A stretch of DNA of 64,000 bases, taken from the NCBI RefSeq assembly GCF_901709675.1, contig NC_051097.1:11908539-11972538 (forward strand), given 5' to 3'. The stretch is from Syngnathus acus. Its lineage: Eukaryota; Chordata; Actinopteri; Syngnathiformes; Syngnathidae. The position numbers were made by a program, and so were the translations under genes. Below the pieces are notes generated by a model, which ran no database searches, was not told where the DNA came from, and worked only from the letters and a program-made list of their open reading frames with translations. Shown one piece after another: positions 12,901 to 26,800 of this stretch (position 1 is the stretch's first letter; each line of letters starts with the position of its first letter).

Positions 12901-13616
12901 GCAGCACTGCCGAGGTGGGGGGCGCGCTTTCGCTTGGCGTTTGTCAACCCACGGCGGCGGCGGCCCTGCGCCGCCGGGCCTCTGCGCTCTCCGTTGCATC
13001 GGGGGAACTTCCGGAAGCGCGCCCGGGCATTCTGAAGCCGACCTCACCGCTCCTGCCCCGCTCCGCCGCATCCTCCGCTACGCCGCCCTGCGGCTCAACG
13101 GCACCGGCGCTGCCCCGCCTCTCGTTGTTGGCGTCCTCGCTGGCCCAGCGCCCCTCCTCCCCGGGCATCCCAGAAGAGGACCGGGAGCAACGTCAGCGCT
13201 CCCCAAGTTTGCCCCGAGGCGTGACGTTCCAGAACCGGCATCTCCTGGGCGAATGGGACGCCGCATCTGTCGCCTCCGACCTGTCTGACGTCCCGCCCGC
13301 CGTCCGTAGAGCTCAGTCGGCCGGCAGCCTGACCGGCAGCCTGGCCGGAAGCCTGACCGGCAGCCTAGTCGGCTCGGTACGTGGCGGCCGGCGGACGCTC
13401 AGCGTCCGTTTTGGGGATCTGCCTCCCTCCACTCGGCGTGGCAGGGATTCCGCCACGGAGTCGTCCGGGTCAGGAAGCTCGGCGGAAAGTCGGGAGCCGA
13501 CGCGGCCCCGACGGCGTTCGGACCAGCCCAGGGGAGAGCGGCTGGAAGCCGAAGGCAGCGAGGGCGGCGACGTGGCCTCCGTCATGAGGAAGTACCTCAA
13601 CAAAGAAAGCGACTAA
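3140..13616 (+). CDS. myo18b: Unconventional myosin XVIIIB, 41 coding exons
   Basis: This is a muscle-associated class XVIII myosin; in vertebrates the family is needed for sarcomere assembly. The start at 3140 encodes [13 protein letters not shown], matching the known MYO18B N-terminus. Order: short N-terminal extension, motor domain with P-loop GRSGTGKT (about 4926-4950), switch-like VADAPG (about 6750), IQ-like helix (8510-8858), long coiled coil (about 9004-12465), and a Ser/Gly/Pro-rich tail ending in [13 protein letters not shown]. The coiled-coil part (for example [18 protein letters not shown] and [18 protein letters not shown]) is near-identical to mammalian MYO18B and separates it from MYO18A. 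The N-terminal extension is much shorter than in human. Exons 13-41 all join in phase, but exons 4, 7 and 12 show frame problems (see findings). Donor GC instead of GT follows exon 9. Gene identity is very secure; exon 4-8 borders are not. Confidence 0.93.
4698..4745 (+). repeat. 12-bp minisatellite, GC-rich, in myo18b intron
   Basis: About four copies of GCTGGGGCCCAG stand in tandem directly after the donor of exon 6. It lies wholly in the intron. Confidence 0.8.
8030..8128 (+). repeat. CAGTTAGC/CAGCCAGC minisatellite in myo18b intron
   Basis: Degenerate tandem copies of CCAGTTAGC[C/G]GG and CCAGCCAG follow the donor of exon 19. Intronic; no coding role. Confidence 0.75.
8510..13616 (+). 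other. myo18b: myo18b exons 22-41: neck, coiled coil and tail, exon map
   Basis: Coding exons: 8510-8638, 8715-8858, 9004-9093, 9171-9290, 9350-9455, 9671-9795, 9928-10082, 10191-10314, 10376-10570, 10642-10752, 10835-10939, 11018-11176, 11266-11379, 11488-11604, 11678-11761, 11878-12015, 12087-12272, 12332-12465, 12548-12688, 12779-13616. Every junction keeps the frame and uses GT-AG. The last exon is long (838 nt) and codes for the low-complexity tail, including four GS-rich 12-base repeats at about 13319-13378. The last residues [13 protein letters not shown] match the conserved MYO18B end. Confidence 0.88.
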
Positions 13617-14505
13617 GCAGCTATTGGCAAGTTGGTTAGCGTCACTCACGTGTTGTGTGTGTGTGTGTGTGTGTGTGTGCGCGTGTGCGCCTAAACAAGC
13701 AGAAGTTGATGTCTGTCACGCGAGTAGCTTGGAATAAAAAGCAAACCTTTTTGTCACCGAGTTCACGTGCCCATCCCTTTTGTCCAGATGCAAATGACTT
13801 TGCAGTCGTGTCACTTTTGGAATCGAGCAAGCGCTTGGCAAGGTGCAGTGACGTTCTGTGGACGGACACCAGGGAGCGCTGCCGTATGGAAGAAACCCGA
13901 ACGAGCGGAACAAACTATTGCCCCGTAGCTTGGTTTTCCCGGCTGTTGGCTGACGTCGCTTTTATTTTGAAGGGTGTTTGTCTGTCCACGTGTCAAGTCC
14001 TCTGACCTGACTTGTTTTGAAGAAGCCTAAAATGAATTAAGCGCTGATGACTTTTATTTTGAAAGTGTCCCGTCCAGTAGTAATGACTTTCCCCTTCGCT
14101 GCTTAATGACTTCAGATGCTGATTGTGATCACAAATCGATAGCAAGGCAGAGCGTTTCACGTGACGTCACGCGGGGCGGTCCTATCAACGCAGAGGAGAG
14201 CACAAAGTTGCCCTCCTCCGTTCCCTCCACCTCAGGCTCCAGGACGTCACTTTTCCAACTTGTTGAAGGAGGCCTCCTCCTCTTCGTTCTCCTGCTCATC
14301 TCTGGCAGCTCCCCCCCCCCCCCCCCCCCCACGCACACACATCACTGATCCCCCCCCTCCCCAACCCTAGAGCCCATACACACACACACACATACACACA
14401 CACACACACACACACTCACTTCCCGCCCCCTGACCCCGAGCCGCGGTGGTCGCTTGCGCGGCGGGCAGACTTTGCCCCGTCGCCGGCGCAGGCAGGGAGC
14501 GGACG
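13617..14505. other. myo18b 3' UTR and nkx6.1 5' flank
   Basis: The gap between the myo18b stop and the nkx6.1 start is only 889 bases. It holds a GT repeat (about 13653-13680), the myo18b poly(A) signal, a C-run (about 14311-14330) and a CA repeat (about 14379-14415). The nkx6.1 promoter must lie here or overlap the myo18b 3' end. I see no clear TATA box. Confidence 0.6.
13733..13738 (+). terminator. Poly(A) signal AATAAA of myo18b
   Basis: AATAAA occurs 117 bases after the myo18b stop codon, in the right strand and distance for 3' end formation. Confidence 0.65.
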
Positions 14506-16794
<2,289 letters not shown>

Positions 16795-17023
16795 AAAAAA
16801 AAAGACTTTTTCCATTTGGTTTGACTTGTAAATACGGTTGAGACTGTACATAGAAACACACACGTGCTTTATTATTGTTATTATTATTATTATTATTGTT
16901 GTTATTATTATTGTTATTATTGTTGCGACGATGATGCTTGTTTTGACGATTATTCCTGAGTATACGTGAACGCAACACGTCATTCAATTTAATTTAATTC
17001 ATGTAACGTCAGCACTTTCACTC

Positions 17024-17029
17024 AATAAA
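17024..17029 (+). terminator. Poly(A) signal AATAAA of nkx6.1
   Basis: AATAAA lies 230 bases after the nkx6.1 stop, preceded by an ATT-repeat-rich 3' UTR. Confidence 0.6.
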
Positions 17030-20000
17030 CAGTCTTTACTACTATTAGTGTTATTAGATATGATGATCGTTATTCTTGCGCAGAAAAAAAATAGGATTCT
17101 AAAAATATTTCCTCATCGGGCCCATAATTCCATTGCTGATTATTATGAGCACAGAATGGTTTTAGATAGGATTAGACGATTAGTAATAATGAAATAAGGT
17201 TATTTAGGGCTAAACTGCGCCGTGTCACGTTAATAAGACAACTCCGCTGAAATGTATATTTTATTTCGATATGTAATGGATATGTGAATAACGATAAAAA
17301 TAGCTTAATACTTCTGACCATAATTCTAATGATGTTAATTGCGGAAAGTTTGGAGTGACGTGACGCTCTAGTGACGTGACGAGGCCACGGCCATGGAAAG
17401 CAAAGTAGAGCGTCTTCAAACAATTGGAATTGGAATTGGGTTCGAGGTGACGTCACCGGCACCTCCGATTTTCTTTGGCTCGCGAAGGACGGACGACGCG
17501 TCGCCATGCATCAATTGGATCTCGTAGCGTTTCTCAAAAATAATGTAAGACCGAGATTTTCCTGTTTGCATTCCAAAAGAAATGGCGAATTGTCCTCCAA
17601 AAATGGTGTCTCTCGTTAGATTTAGGATGAATGACATCAAATGCGTAAATTTGTGAAGTTTAAAAGCATGAATTAAGTCATTCGAGACTAAAACACGTCT
17701 TTATGATGAAATAAAATGTTGCGGGAATGAAATAAGCAATGCAGCCCTTGTTATTGCAATTGTTGATCACGAAGCAATTTTCTTTAAAGCTTCATTTTGA
17801 GCCTGTATGAAATGAGTTCAATTGGCAGGAATAGCTTTTGCGATTGCTCGGCTGCCACCTGTTAGCGGTTGGCGAGTGTGGCACCTGTTGGCCATTGTGT
17901 GCGGGCGGGCCGGCGGGCCGGCGGGCGTGCGGGCCGGCCGGCGGGCGGGCGTTGAAGTGGGCGTCTCCCGGCGCTTATCGGCCTTCATTGTTGCTTTTGT
18001 GTCTCTCTTGTCACATGATCGCTTGGCCCCGCCCTCTTGCCGGGCCGGGCCGTGAAAGTGATGGATGGCGTCGGCGGCGGCGGCGGCGGCGACGTTGGCG
18101 GTCGCGGCCTCTCGGTGACGGATGGACGGCGGGGGTGACTGCGGGGGGCGGGGCTAGGTAATGAAAGGTCAGCGCAGGCTTTTGTGCCTTAGCCGCCCGG
18201 CCGGCGCACTGCAATAACCTGTTAGCCTAGCCCTAATAACGCCCTCAATCATCTTTTAAAAGTCACGTCAAGCTTAACGCCGCGCCGTTTTTCATCTCTA
18301 TGCAAATAGCGCGGCGCCATTAACGGCCGGCTTCTCTCCGATTAAAGGCTCCGAACGGGCAGTGGCAAGCTTGGGAGGGAGGCAGGCAGGCCTTGTTGAG
18401 GCGAGTGGGCGAGCGGGCAAGCGGGCAAGCGGGCGAGCGGGCAAGCGGGCAAGTGAGCGGGGTCAGCAGGGGGCAATCGCTCAGCCAATGAGCGCCGAAA
18501 CTTTGGCGGCCCCGCCCATTCAGCGAAACTTGTTAACGTCATGCGTCGTGCTAATAGATAGATAGCGGGGTTGCTTGGGACTTCATTGCTGCCCCGGAAT
18601 GGGGGGGGGACAAAAGTCAAGCAGCAGGAGTGGAGCCGGTTATTTGGCGCGGCGCGCGCGCACGACTGTGGCTTGTGAGCGTGTTCGGGAGCGTTTTTAG
18701 GCCTCTGTATTTGCGATTTATGAACACAAAACGAGAGGAAGCTCAAATTTCCATCAATAAACAAGATGCATTTTTAACATAGCAAAGAAATGTACTTTGA
18801 TTAAGAAGACTAGGCTAAAATATATTCAACGCATTATATTATATGTATTATATTGATTATATTATGATATATTTCATATATTTTAGTTCACAAGACAATT
18901 CCATGATTGTTTATGTCGATTAGCACTGTCTCGATCAAGCTCTCGCGAGATCCACGGGGAAATAATCTTTGTTAAGTGCCAACGGCGGAGAAACAGACAC
19001 CGTGATCTATGGACACATTTTCGCTACATGGAAGTGGAGAAAAAAAGTCCTTATGCTTGCTTTCAGTGGAAGACATGGAAACAACCACAAAGACACGTCG
19101 CAGTTCACCCCAAAGCCATTGTCGTGGTAAGTTAGCAAAAAAGTTTGCTGCTGCTGCTGCTGCTGCTGCTCGTGGTTGTTTTTCTTTTAGAACGGCGCAT
19201 GACACTTGCGCCTTACAATGCTCCTACGTTAAGCAAACCCACTACATGTACTTGGCGATGCAATTGTGTGTGCAGTTGAATTTGTGCAAACTGAGGCGGG
19301 GCGCGGCGCGGCGCGTCGTATTGCTTGCTTGCTCGCTCGCTTGCTCGCTTGCTTGGTCGGGCAACTCCGAGAGGACCTCATCGATCACTCGCGGTCAAAC
19401 CTGACTAAATAAAAACGAGATGAGGCTGACGAAATGTGATTAAAAAGTAACAAGCGTGATTGAACCTGGACTCGAATAATATTCATAAAAAAAAACCATC
19501 ATAATAATAATCATAATAATAATGATGATCATTATTATTATTAATTGTAGTAGTAGTAGTAATAATAAAAGGCTGGTCAAATGAATACGTGTGTACATTT
19601 CTTTGTATGTTTGAGTGCACATTCATTTCCTAACGTATGCGCATTTGTGTGTGCTTGGTCATGAGTTGAGATTTAGTTGCCTTTGCGTGTTAGTGTGCGT
19701 GGGGGGATTCTTTGTGTGTGTGTGTGCGCGCGCGTGTGTCTGCTAACCCGCCCGCCCTTCCCCACTGCCATGCTAACATCTAGCGAAAAGGCAGCCGATT
19801 CAATGAATTCATATCGTTTGGCGTTAAAGTCGGCGTCCCGGAAGGAAAAAGTCAAACCGTCCCGAGAGTACTTGTCAACTGCGGCGGCCACACGTGAAGG
19901 CCTCAGAGACGTTGCCGTCATCAGGGCAAGGGCGAGAGGAAGAAACGTGATTGGGCTGGGCTCGACATGGAGATGAGCGAGCCTAGCCTAAGCCGCGAAC

Positions 20001-20400
20001 ATTTTCTTCTCCTTTCCGAACACACCACGCAGGATGACATCACGGGCGCTGCGGTCTGGCCGTATTGATCAGGCGAAGGGTCGCCGGTGCTTTGAAAGCT
20101 TCCTAGGAACGCTCACCTTTGACATGTTGCCAAGAGGCACTCACCGGGATCGATAAGCTCCGCCCGCAAGGCCGCAAGCAGACCTCGTGAACTCACGACC
20201 TGGTGACCGCCGGCTCGCTCCCTGACTGCTTCCTGTCGCCGCACGGCTACTTCCTGCGTCGCGCGTGCGTGTTTAGTGATGATGGTGATGACATCACAGT
20301 GTCTCCGTGGCCACCATCAGCGCCTTCTTGACGGCCGGTGCAACCTTGTTGACCCCTGCGCGCACACCTTCATCCTCCGCCACCGCCCAACACGGCCCCG
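17030..20400. other. Gene-free region just downstream of nkx6.1
   Basis: No recognisable exon. 17030-17820 is AT-rich and non-repetitive. 17880-18130 is a GGCCGGCGGGC-rich block. 18360-18460 has GCGGGCAAGC repeats. 18780-18935 is a very AT-rich patch. A CTG repeat sits at 19149-19170 and a GCTTGCTCGC repeat at 19320-19356. An ATAATA patch lies at 19500-19570. The longest frame (19009-19404) looks like no known protein and contains the trinucleotide repeat. Confidence 0.5.
18170..18360. promoter_or_regulatory. Candidate regulatory element near nkx6.1
   Basis: A repeat-free patch between two low-complexity GC blocks. It contains the octamer ATGCAAAT (about 18300), CCATTAAC and GATTAAAGG, which resemble POU, homeodomain and TCF sites. 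This is only a visual judgement of composition; conservation was not tested. Confidence 0.2.
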
Positions 20401-22747
20401 CCCATTAGCATCTTTGACTGTGCGCGGCCGTGAATCTGTTTAACACACGTGTGCGCGGAAAGATGAAGAGGTCCATGATGCAAATTGAGAGCATCAAAGG
20501 CTCGTTAGCGTCATTGAACTCAAGAAGACGGCGGCCTTGTTTGGACATTTTGCGCACGTAGCTAAACATTTGCATGCTAACGAAGCTAACGTGACGTGCA
20601 CCCAAATGTGTGTGTGTTTAGGTGGATTTGCGCCAGTCATATTTTTGTGTCCGCGCACGCACGCACACGCACACACACTGCGTGAGTGTGCATGTTTGTC
20701 CGCGTGTGCGCGTTGGCAATGACATGCGTGACGAGGCTCCTGACGGGCATCCGTATTGCGGGATCAATGGCTCACATTTGCTAAATGGAGGATTGAAAAG
20801 ATTGCGCAAGCCTCCGTGGAAATTCCGGAGCCACATTTGCATCGGCGGGCGTCCTGGCCGGCTTCGCCATCCTCAACGGCAACAAAATAACGCTCAAAGG
20901 GCCCAGTTAGCAGCTGATTGGGCCCAAGCCACGCCCCCTTTTCTCAACGTCCAAAGCGTCACCGTGGAACGAGATGACAAGGGTGCGCGCGCGCGTGTGT
21001 GTGTGTGTGTGTCTTTTTAGGTGCCTTTTGTGTCTTTGTTTGTGTTGGCGTCTTGCTTGGAGTAAATGGAGCACCTTGACAATGCGAGTCAGCATCTTGG
21101 CCAAGATGATAAGGCTTTTATTTTGAAGGGAACTCGCAGTGTCTCCTAATGTATTGATGACCCGTCGCTATGGTTACAAGGTGATACACGGCGGCAGTTG
21201 GCGGGTTGACGCCAGTGTAGCGAGTCAAAGGATGTCGGGGCTCAGAGGTCACGGTGGGTGTGTCAGTGAAAAGGCAATGAATAAATGAGTGCTGCTAACA
21301 GGTTGTGTTTGAATAATGGTAGCTGGGGGTCGGAGAACGCCGCTGCAGCCCGCACAAAAGAGCAAGCGCAGATGGCGGTGGGCGAGTTAAAGCAAGTGGG
21401 CGGCGGCTTAGTTAAAGGGAGTTAAGGCAGATGGTCCCGATGGTCCCCGGCGGTCGTGACGACACGCTCGGAGGGGGGGCGGGCGGGGGGCCCGCCCCGC
21501 CAATGTTTACTAACCGACCGAGGAGGAGACAAAGTGGTGGACGCTGGTCACCGTGACCACGCTGCTAATAGAGCCAAATTGAGGCCAATAGACGCTAATT
21601 GCACTTCAGTTGCATTCGTCGATGGGGGCACGCCGCCGCTGCCTCTCATTGGCTAACGAGCACGTCTCCTTCTTCTCGTTTGTTCTTATTGCGGTGGGCA
21701 AACGCTGATCAGTTGTTAAGAAGGCAAAAGTCGCGTTGTGGTGGTGAAGGAACTCGTTTGCCAGGCTTAGCATCAAGCTCGCTCGCTCGCTCAAGGTGTC
21801 TCGCCGCGGACGGACAAACTAGCACCAGCGCCAGTTAGCGACTGCGCTTTGTAAGTCAATTAGCTGGGTGCAATGTGATTAAGGGAAGCTCCGCCTCCCG
21901 CTAACCACACGCCGAGCGTGGCGTCGCTCGGGGATTAGCCGCTCTGCGGCTCTTGTCATTAGCGTGGCAATTGGATTTGAAAACACTCCAAAGCTTTTCA
22001 ATGTTTGACGCCGCAAAGTCGCGTGAAAGGCGACAAACGTCGCCTTGCATTCCGTCCATCACGTCAAATAATGAGCAACTTCCAAAAGTGCAAATTGTTT
22101 TTGACGTGGCAAAAATGGTCCTGATCCCATCCGCGTGTAGCATGAACATTGCGGCGGGCGGGCGGGCGCATGGCAAACGGGCCCGAGGTGGCCAAAAGGG
22201 GCCGCAGGTGTCAATGGGCTTGTGATGATGAGTTGTCGTGGAAACGCCCCCACGCGCTCACCGCTCACGCAGATGGGTCGGCGGCCGGTGTCACGCGTGG
22301 CTGCGGCCAGCGCACGCCTCCAATTTGGGCGCCATCTTTTCATTAGCGCTCGCCGCCGCGCACTTGATTAAAGATCACGCGCCGTGACTGCGGCCACACG
22401 CCCGTGACACCGGCCGAACACCGCCATTATTAATGGCCGCACTCGCTAGCGGCACTCGCGTGTCGCTCGCCTGTCAACGTGGGGGAGAGGCGTTCCCCCC
22501 CCTCCCCCATTAGGGACCATCCGTCACTGTCGGGACCCTGCGTGATGAATGGACCCGGCGGCGCACGTGTGTTTGAATCCGCTACGATGCGTTGGGGCCA
22601 CAGAATGGGATGGGATGGGATGGGATGGGATGAGATGAGATGAGATGGGGTTGGATTGGCAGCCGGCGCACGCAATGGCCAACTGGCCTTTGCAAAGATC
22701 TGGACCGCTGTTGAAGTCGCCTTGGCTTGGCCCGGCCCACACGTGCC

Positions 22748-22831
22748 ATCCGTCCGTCCGTCCGTCCGTCCGTCCGTCCGTCCGTCCATCCATCCATCCA
22801 TCCATCCATCCATCCATCCATCCATCCATCC
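22748..22831 (+). repeat. (TCCG)n(TCCA)n compound microsatellite
   Basis: About ten TCCG units pass directly into about eleven TCCA units. The open frames here (DGWM or SVRP repeats) are artefacts of the repeat. Confidence 0.9.
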
Positions 22832-23274
22832 GCCGGCTAGCCAGCCATCAAACATTCACGCTCCAATCTTCCTCGTCATGGTGTTCCAGGGTGAGTTCAA
22901 TGATTCAACACTTGATCAGCTTGACGTTCCTCGTCGCCTGCGCTTCAAATGGTCCCCTTTCATCAAGTGAATGAAACCGCTCCTAAGCAAACTGCAAACT
23001 GCGATTTCGACATTGATGACTTTTTCTTCTCCAAGTTTGTCCCGTCCCGGCTCGCAATTTTGCTCGCGCCTCACAATATGCGGTCTTTGCCTTTTAACTG
23101 AATCCGGGATTCATTGAATTGACGCTGCCGCTTCAAAGGAGCAAGCAAACTGCGCACAGTGGACTTTGTTGAATGGAGACAAAGCTTGGAGTCGAATTGA
23201 AGGAGCAAATCGAAAACATTGCAATGGCGAGGTGCGGGAAACCCATTTGGATGAATGAAGCAATTGCAGCAAAG

Positions 23275-23478
23275 GCCATGACGGAGCCATGACGGAGCCA
23301 TCTCGGAGCCATCTCGGAGCCATGACGGAGCCATGACGGAGCCATGACGGAGCCATGACGGAGCCATCTCGGAGCCATGACGGAGCCATGACGGAGCCAT
23401 CTCAGAGCCATGACGGAGCCATCTCGGAGCCATGACGGAGCCATGACGGAGCCATCTCGGAGCCATCTCGGACCCATC
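23275..23478 (+). repeat. 11-bp minisatellite, GAGCCATGACG / GAGCCATCTCG
   Basis: About 18 tandem units of 11 bases alternate between two versions that differ in three positions. Frames through it read as PSWLRHG repeats on the - strand and are not genes. Confidence 0.9.
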
Positions 23479-23619
23479 TGCTTTCCGCCCACCGTGAGCT
23501 TGCGCAATTCCTCCAGCGGTGCGCCCGCTCTCCGTTTCTGGATGTCCGGGGCCGGCCAGCCAGCCGGCCAGCCTCTCGTGCACGCGACTTTAGGGACTTT
23601 GCGTGATGAATGTGCAATT

Positions 23620-23740
23620 AAGGAAACCTTGATGTACGTGGCGTGGGTCGCCATGGTAATTGTAAAGGAAGTCATATGCATAAAATTAATTATGCGGCGC
23701 AGTAAGGCCCATAAATCAGCGTGCCGTCAATTCCGGCGGG
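23620..23740. promoter_or_regulatory. Candidate conserved regulatory element
   Basis: Repeat-free, AT-rich island. It contains CAATTAAGG, GGTAATTG, CATATGCATAAAATTAATTA (bidirectional homeodomain-type core) and GGCCCATAAATCA (HOX/PBX-like). Both flanks are GC-rich or repetitive. Density of TAAT cores suggests a homeodomain-responsive enhancer, for example of nkx6.1. Inference only. Confidence 0.3.
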
Positions 23741-24879
23741 AAAGCTCGGGAGCGCCGCGCCGGGGTCCCGCCCGCCTGCCCGCCCGCTGGCTGGCTGGCT
23801 GGCTGGCCAGGCAGGGATGGAGGAAAGAGGGCCGGCCGGGAATCGTCGCCTCTTTCTTCCCAATCGGGGAAGTCATCTCTCGTCTTCAAACAGGAAATGA
23901 ACTTTTCCTCATTTGGATTCATACGGAGCCTGGCGCATCCTGTTTCCCGCCAGCCGCCGGCGACCGCCCCGTAATCCTCCGCTGACGATGTCACCGCGAT
24001 TAACGACTTAATGAAGATCGTTAGCGCGTCGGCGGCTTTTTTGCAGCTGCTCCGTAAACGTCGTCGTTAGCTTTTATTTTGCTTGCCGCTTTCCTCCTTA
24101 ATCGTCTACGTCCTGACGCCGCCGAGGTGGGAACGTAGCGCTACGCTAATGACACTCCGGCGAGGCCTTTGCCACGCATAGGCAAGAGGAGCGAAACGAC
24201 GACGCTAGCGCAATGCCAACCTTTGACGTACAAACAATTCTGGCACAACGCTAGCAAAAAGAGAAGGGGAAAAGGTAACAGAATTGTGGTGCAACATTGT
24301 ATCATGCTAACATTACATTTGCACAATGTTAAAAGCAACTTTAGGAGAATGCGAGCACATGGTGGTAGTGCGTTGGCACGATGCTATCGCAACATTAGCA
24401 TCACGCTAACAGAACAAGATCACCATGCTGGCACGGTATTTCAAAATGCTAACGAGAATCTTTCACAGTGCATGAGTACAATGTTGCCATTTTTGTCCTT
24501 TTGTGTTATTTTTGGATTGTTGTCATTTACATTGCGAACATAACATAACGGAATAATGCATCTTTTGCAAAAATGCTAAAAACAACACAATTCTAAAAAC
24601 GAGACAACGGCAGGAGGTATGAGTGGCGACCAGTTAGCGTGTTTGCGGTCAGGCCGTCCTTGTGACCCGGCGCCGACCCGCTGAGCGTGACGCGGGCGGC
24701 GTGTCAGGAAATGACACGCTTTTAAAGACATGCCCTGTAGCCCCCCCCCCCCAACTTTCTGTCTGTGACTTGCCAAAACTTTGAAAACTTGTCCAAATAT
24801 TACAATTGGCCTTCAACGCTCCGACGCCATGTGTGCCGCCAAGCTGTGTAAACCATGCGCACGCACACATATGCGCATG

Positions 24880-24910
<31 letters not shown>

Positions 24911-26168
24911 GCGCACACACTGCCGCTTTGTGGGCTAATTGTGTCCATTAGCAGCATGCAAATAATCTTTGTGTTTCTTTTCTTCGTGCTTTCAATGTGT
25001 CTTTGATGCTAATAACAACAAGCGTTGGTGTTAGTGCAGTTAGTGAGAATGTTGTGCTAACGTTTGATGATGACACGCCTCATGCCTACCGAGGGGGGGG
25101 GGGGGGGGGGGGGGTCGCGACCTCCCACGTCCAGTGGTGAATGCTGAGAAAGTTGCCGCATCACATGGCGCTCAGCACATGAACCGCGTTAGCCGCATTC
25201 TCACGTTGCCCTTGTCATTTTTCCCACGTACATTATTGTGTGTGTGCAGTTAGTTGAGTGAGCAGGTTTGAATCCCAGCACACACATACACAAAAGCACA
25301 CACACGCACGCACACACACACACACACACACACTTGTGGTTGCGGCAGTGTCCTTGACAAAGTGACAGATATCTAACCCCCCCCGCGTTCACCGACTAAT
25401 GTCAAGAAGGAGGACGGCAATTGGCGGCGATTAGTGAGCGTGGCGGCCGTTTAAGGACGTTTGACGGCAAGGCTCGAACGGGAGGTCTCGTGTTTATGAT
25501 GTCATCGCGCCATCGGGGGCCGTTAGCCTCGACAGCGGGACGCTCGGGGTGGGACTCGGCGGGCGCCAGAGTGCCTCATTAACGCGCCAATCCTGCCGCT
25601 GTCCAGACCACGTGCACTCAAACCTGGCGTGCCCTCGTCGTGCATGTGCGTGCCGTGAGCGAAAGCATCTTTACGTTGATGCGCGCGCGCGCGTGTGTGT
25701 GCGTGGAGTGTGTGCACGTGACTACGCGTGTGCTTGTGACCTTCAAGTGAGCATGTAGGTCAGAGGCATGTGCGCATGCGTGTGATAGCGCTTGGAGTGA
25801 GGCGTGCGTGCGTGCGTGCGTGCGTATGGCAGGCGCGTGACAGCAGCCAGAGTGGAGCCGCCGGCCTGTCCAACGCGGCGTTGTCCGTGTCCATTGGCGA
25901 GAGAGAGAGCGGGCCGGGCCGGGCCTGTAGCGTTGACGGCATCGACCTTCGCACGTCAGCGACGTTGGTGCAACACGAGCTCGATTCTCCAGCGCATGAT
26001 GTCACACGTGCCGCTAGTCACAGTCAGACATTCTGCGCGCCGTGAGTTTGTCACTAATGTTGTCGTATTATTTCACCTTCTCTACACGTGCTTTGCCCGT
26101 GTGTGTGTGTGTGTAGAAATATAATGTGTGCGTGTGTGCGACTGCTGTTTGGGACTTGCGTGTGTGTG

Positions 26169-26200
<32 letters not shown>

Positions 26201-26374
26201 TGCGCGTCAATGGAGTGTTTACCATTTGGTGTGTGTGTGTGGGTGCGTATAGATGGAGTGTGCATGTCAGAGGTTGTGTCTTGTGTATCCTGTCTAGTCA
26301 ATAATAAAGTTAACGCTTGTGCTCACAGAAAGTTAATGAGCGACCTTGCAAAGTCGTTAGCATCCTCACACACG

Positions 26375-26427
<53 letters not shown>

Positions 26428-26579
26428 ATCCTCACTGTCACTGCTGCCTGGGACCCCAAGGGATTCCCGGAGATCAGGTGACAGCACAAAGCAGCTGACC
26501 ACAGAACATCACCACTTTTTTGACATGATCAACAACGCTCACAGTCACTCATGCCTCAACTGCTTGTGAATGGCTAACG

Positions 26580-26800
26580 TCAAGTCAAGTCAAGTTGATT
26601 TGTATATCCCTAAATCACAAGCAGTCTCAAAGGGCTTGACATAGACAAAAATGGACAATTATTCTCAAAGCATCCCCTGATCTTAAGCTCCCAAAAGGGC
26701 AAGGAAAAACTCCCAAAAATGAGAAAGCTGGGACCACAGATGGAAGGATCCCCCTTTCAGGATCACCAGGCTGCAATGGATGCAGAGAGGGCACAAATAA
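26580..26800 (+). mobile_element. Interspersed repeat copy, short-element type
   Basis: Starts with a repeated AAGTC motif, then TTGATTTGTATATCCC, ATCACAAGCAGTCTCAAAGG, and a GGCAAGGAAAAACTCCCAAA end. I recognise this as a dispersed teleost repeat found near many fish genes. A diverged start of the same element recurs at 53449-53510 in the same orientation. Class not certain. Confidence 0.5.

Larger units (their letters stand above)
20401..24700. other. Gene-free region, mixed unique and repetitive DNA
   Basis: No coding exon recognised. It includes CA/TG stretches (20640-20720, 20990-21015), a GGGATGGGAT run (22610-22650), a TCCG/TCCA microsatellite, an 11-mer minisatellite (both listed separately), several repeat-free AT-leaning patches (for example 21840-22130 and 22330-22440) and a diffuse GCTAAC-rich block (about 24130-24480). 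Confidence 0.5.

Noticed and set aside
19009-19404. 131-residue frame with a poly-Ala run
   Set aside because: Contains the CTG repeat, matches nothing known and has no supporting splice or poly(A) signals.
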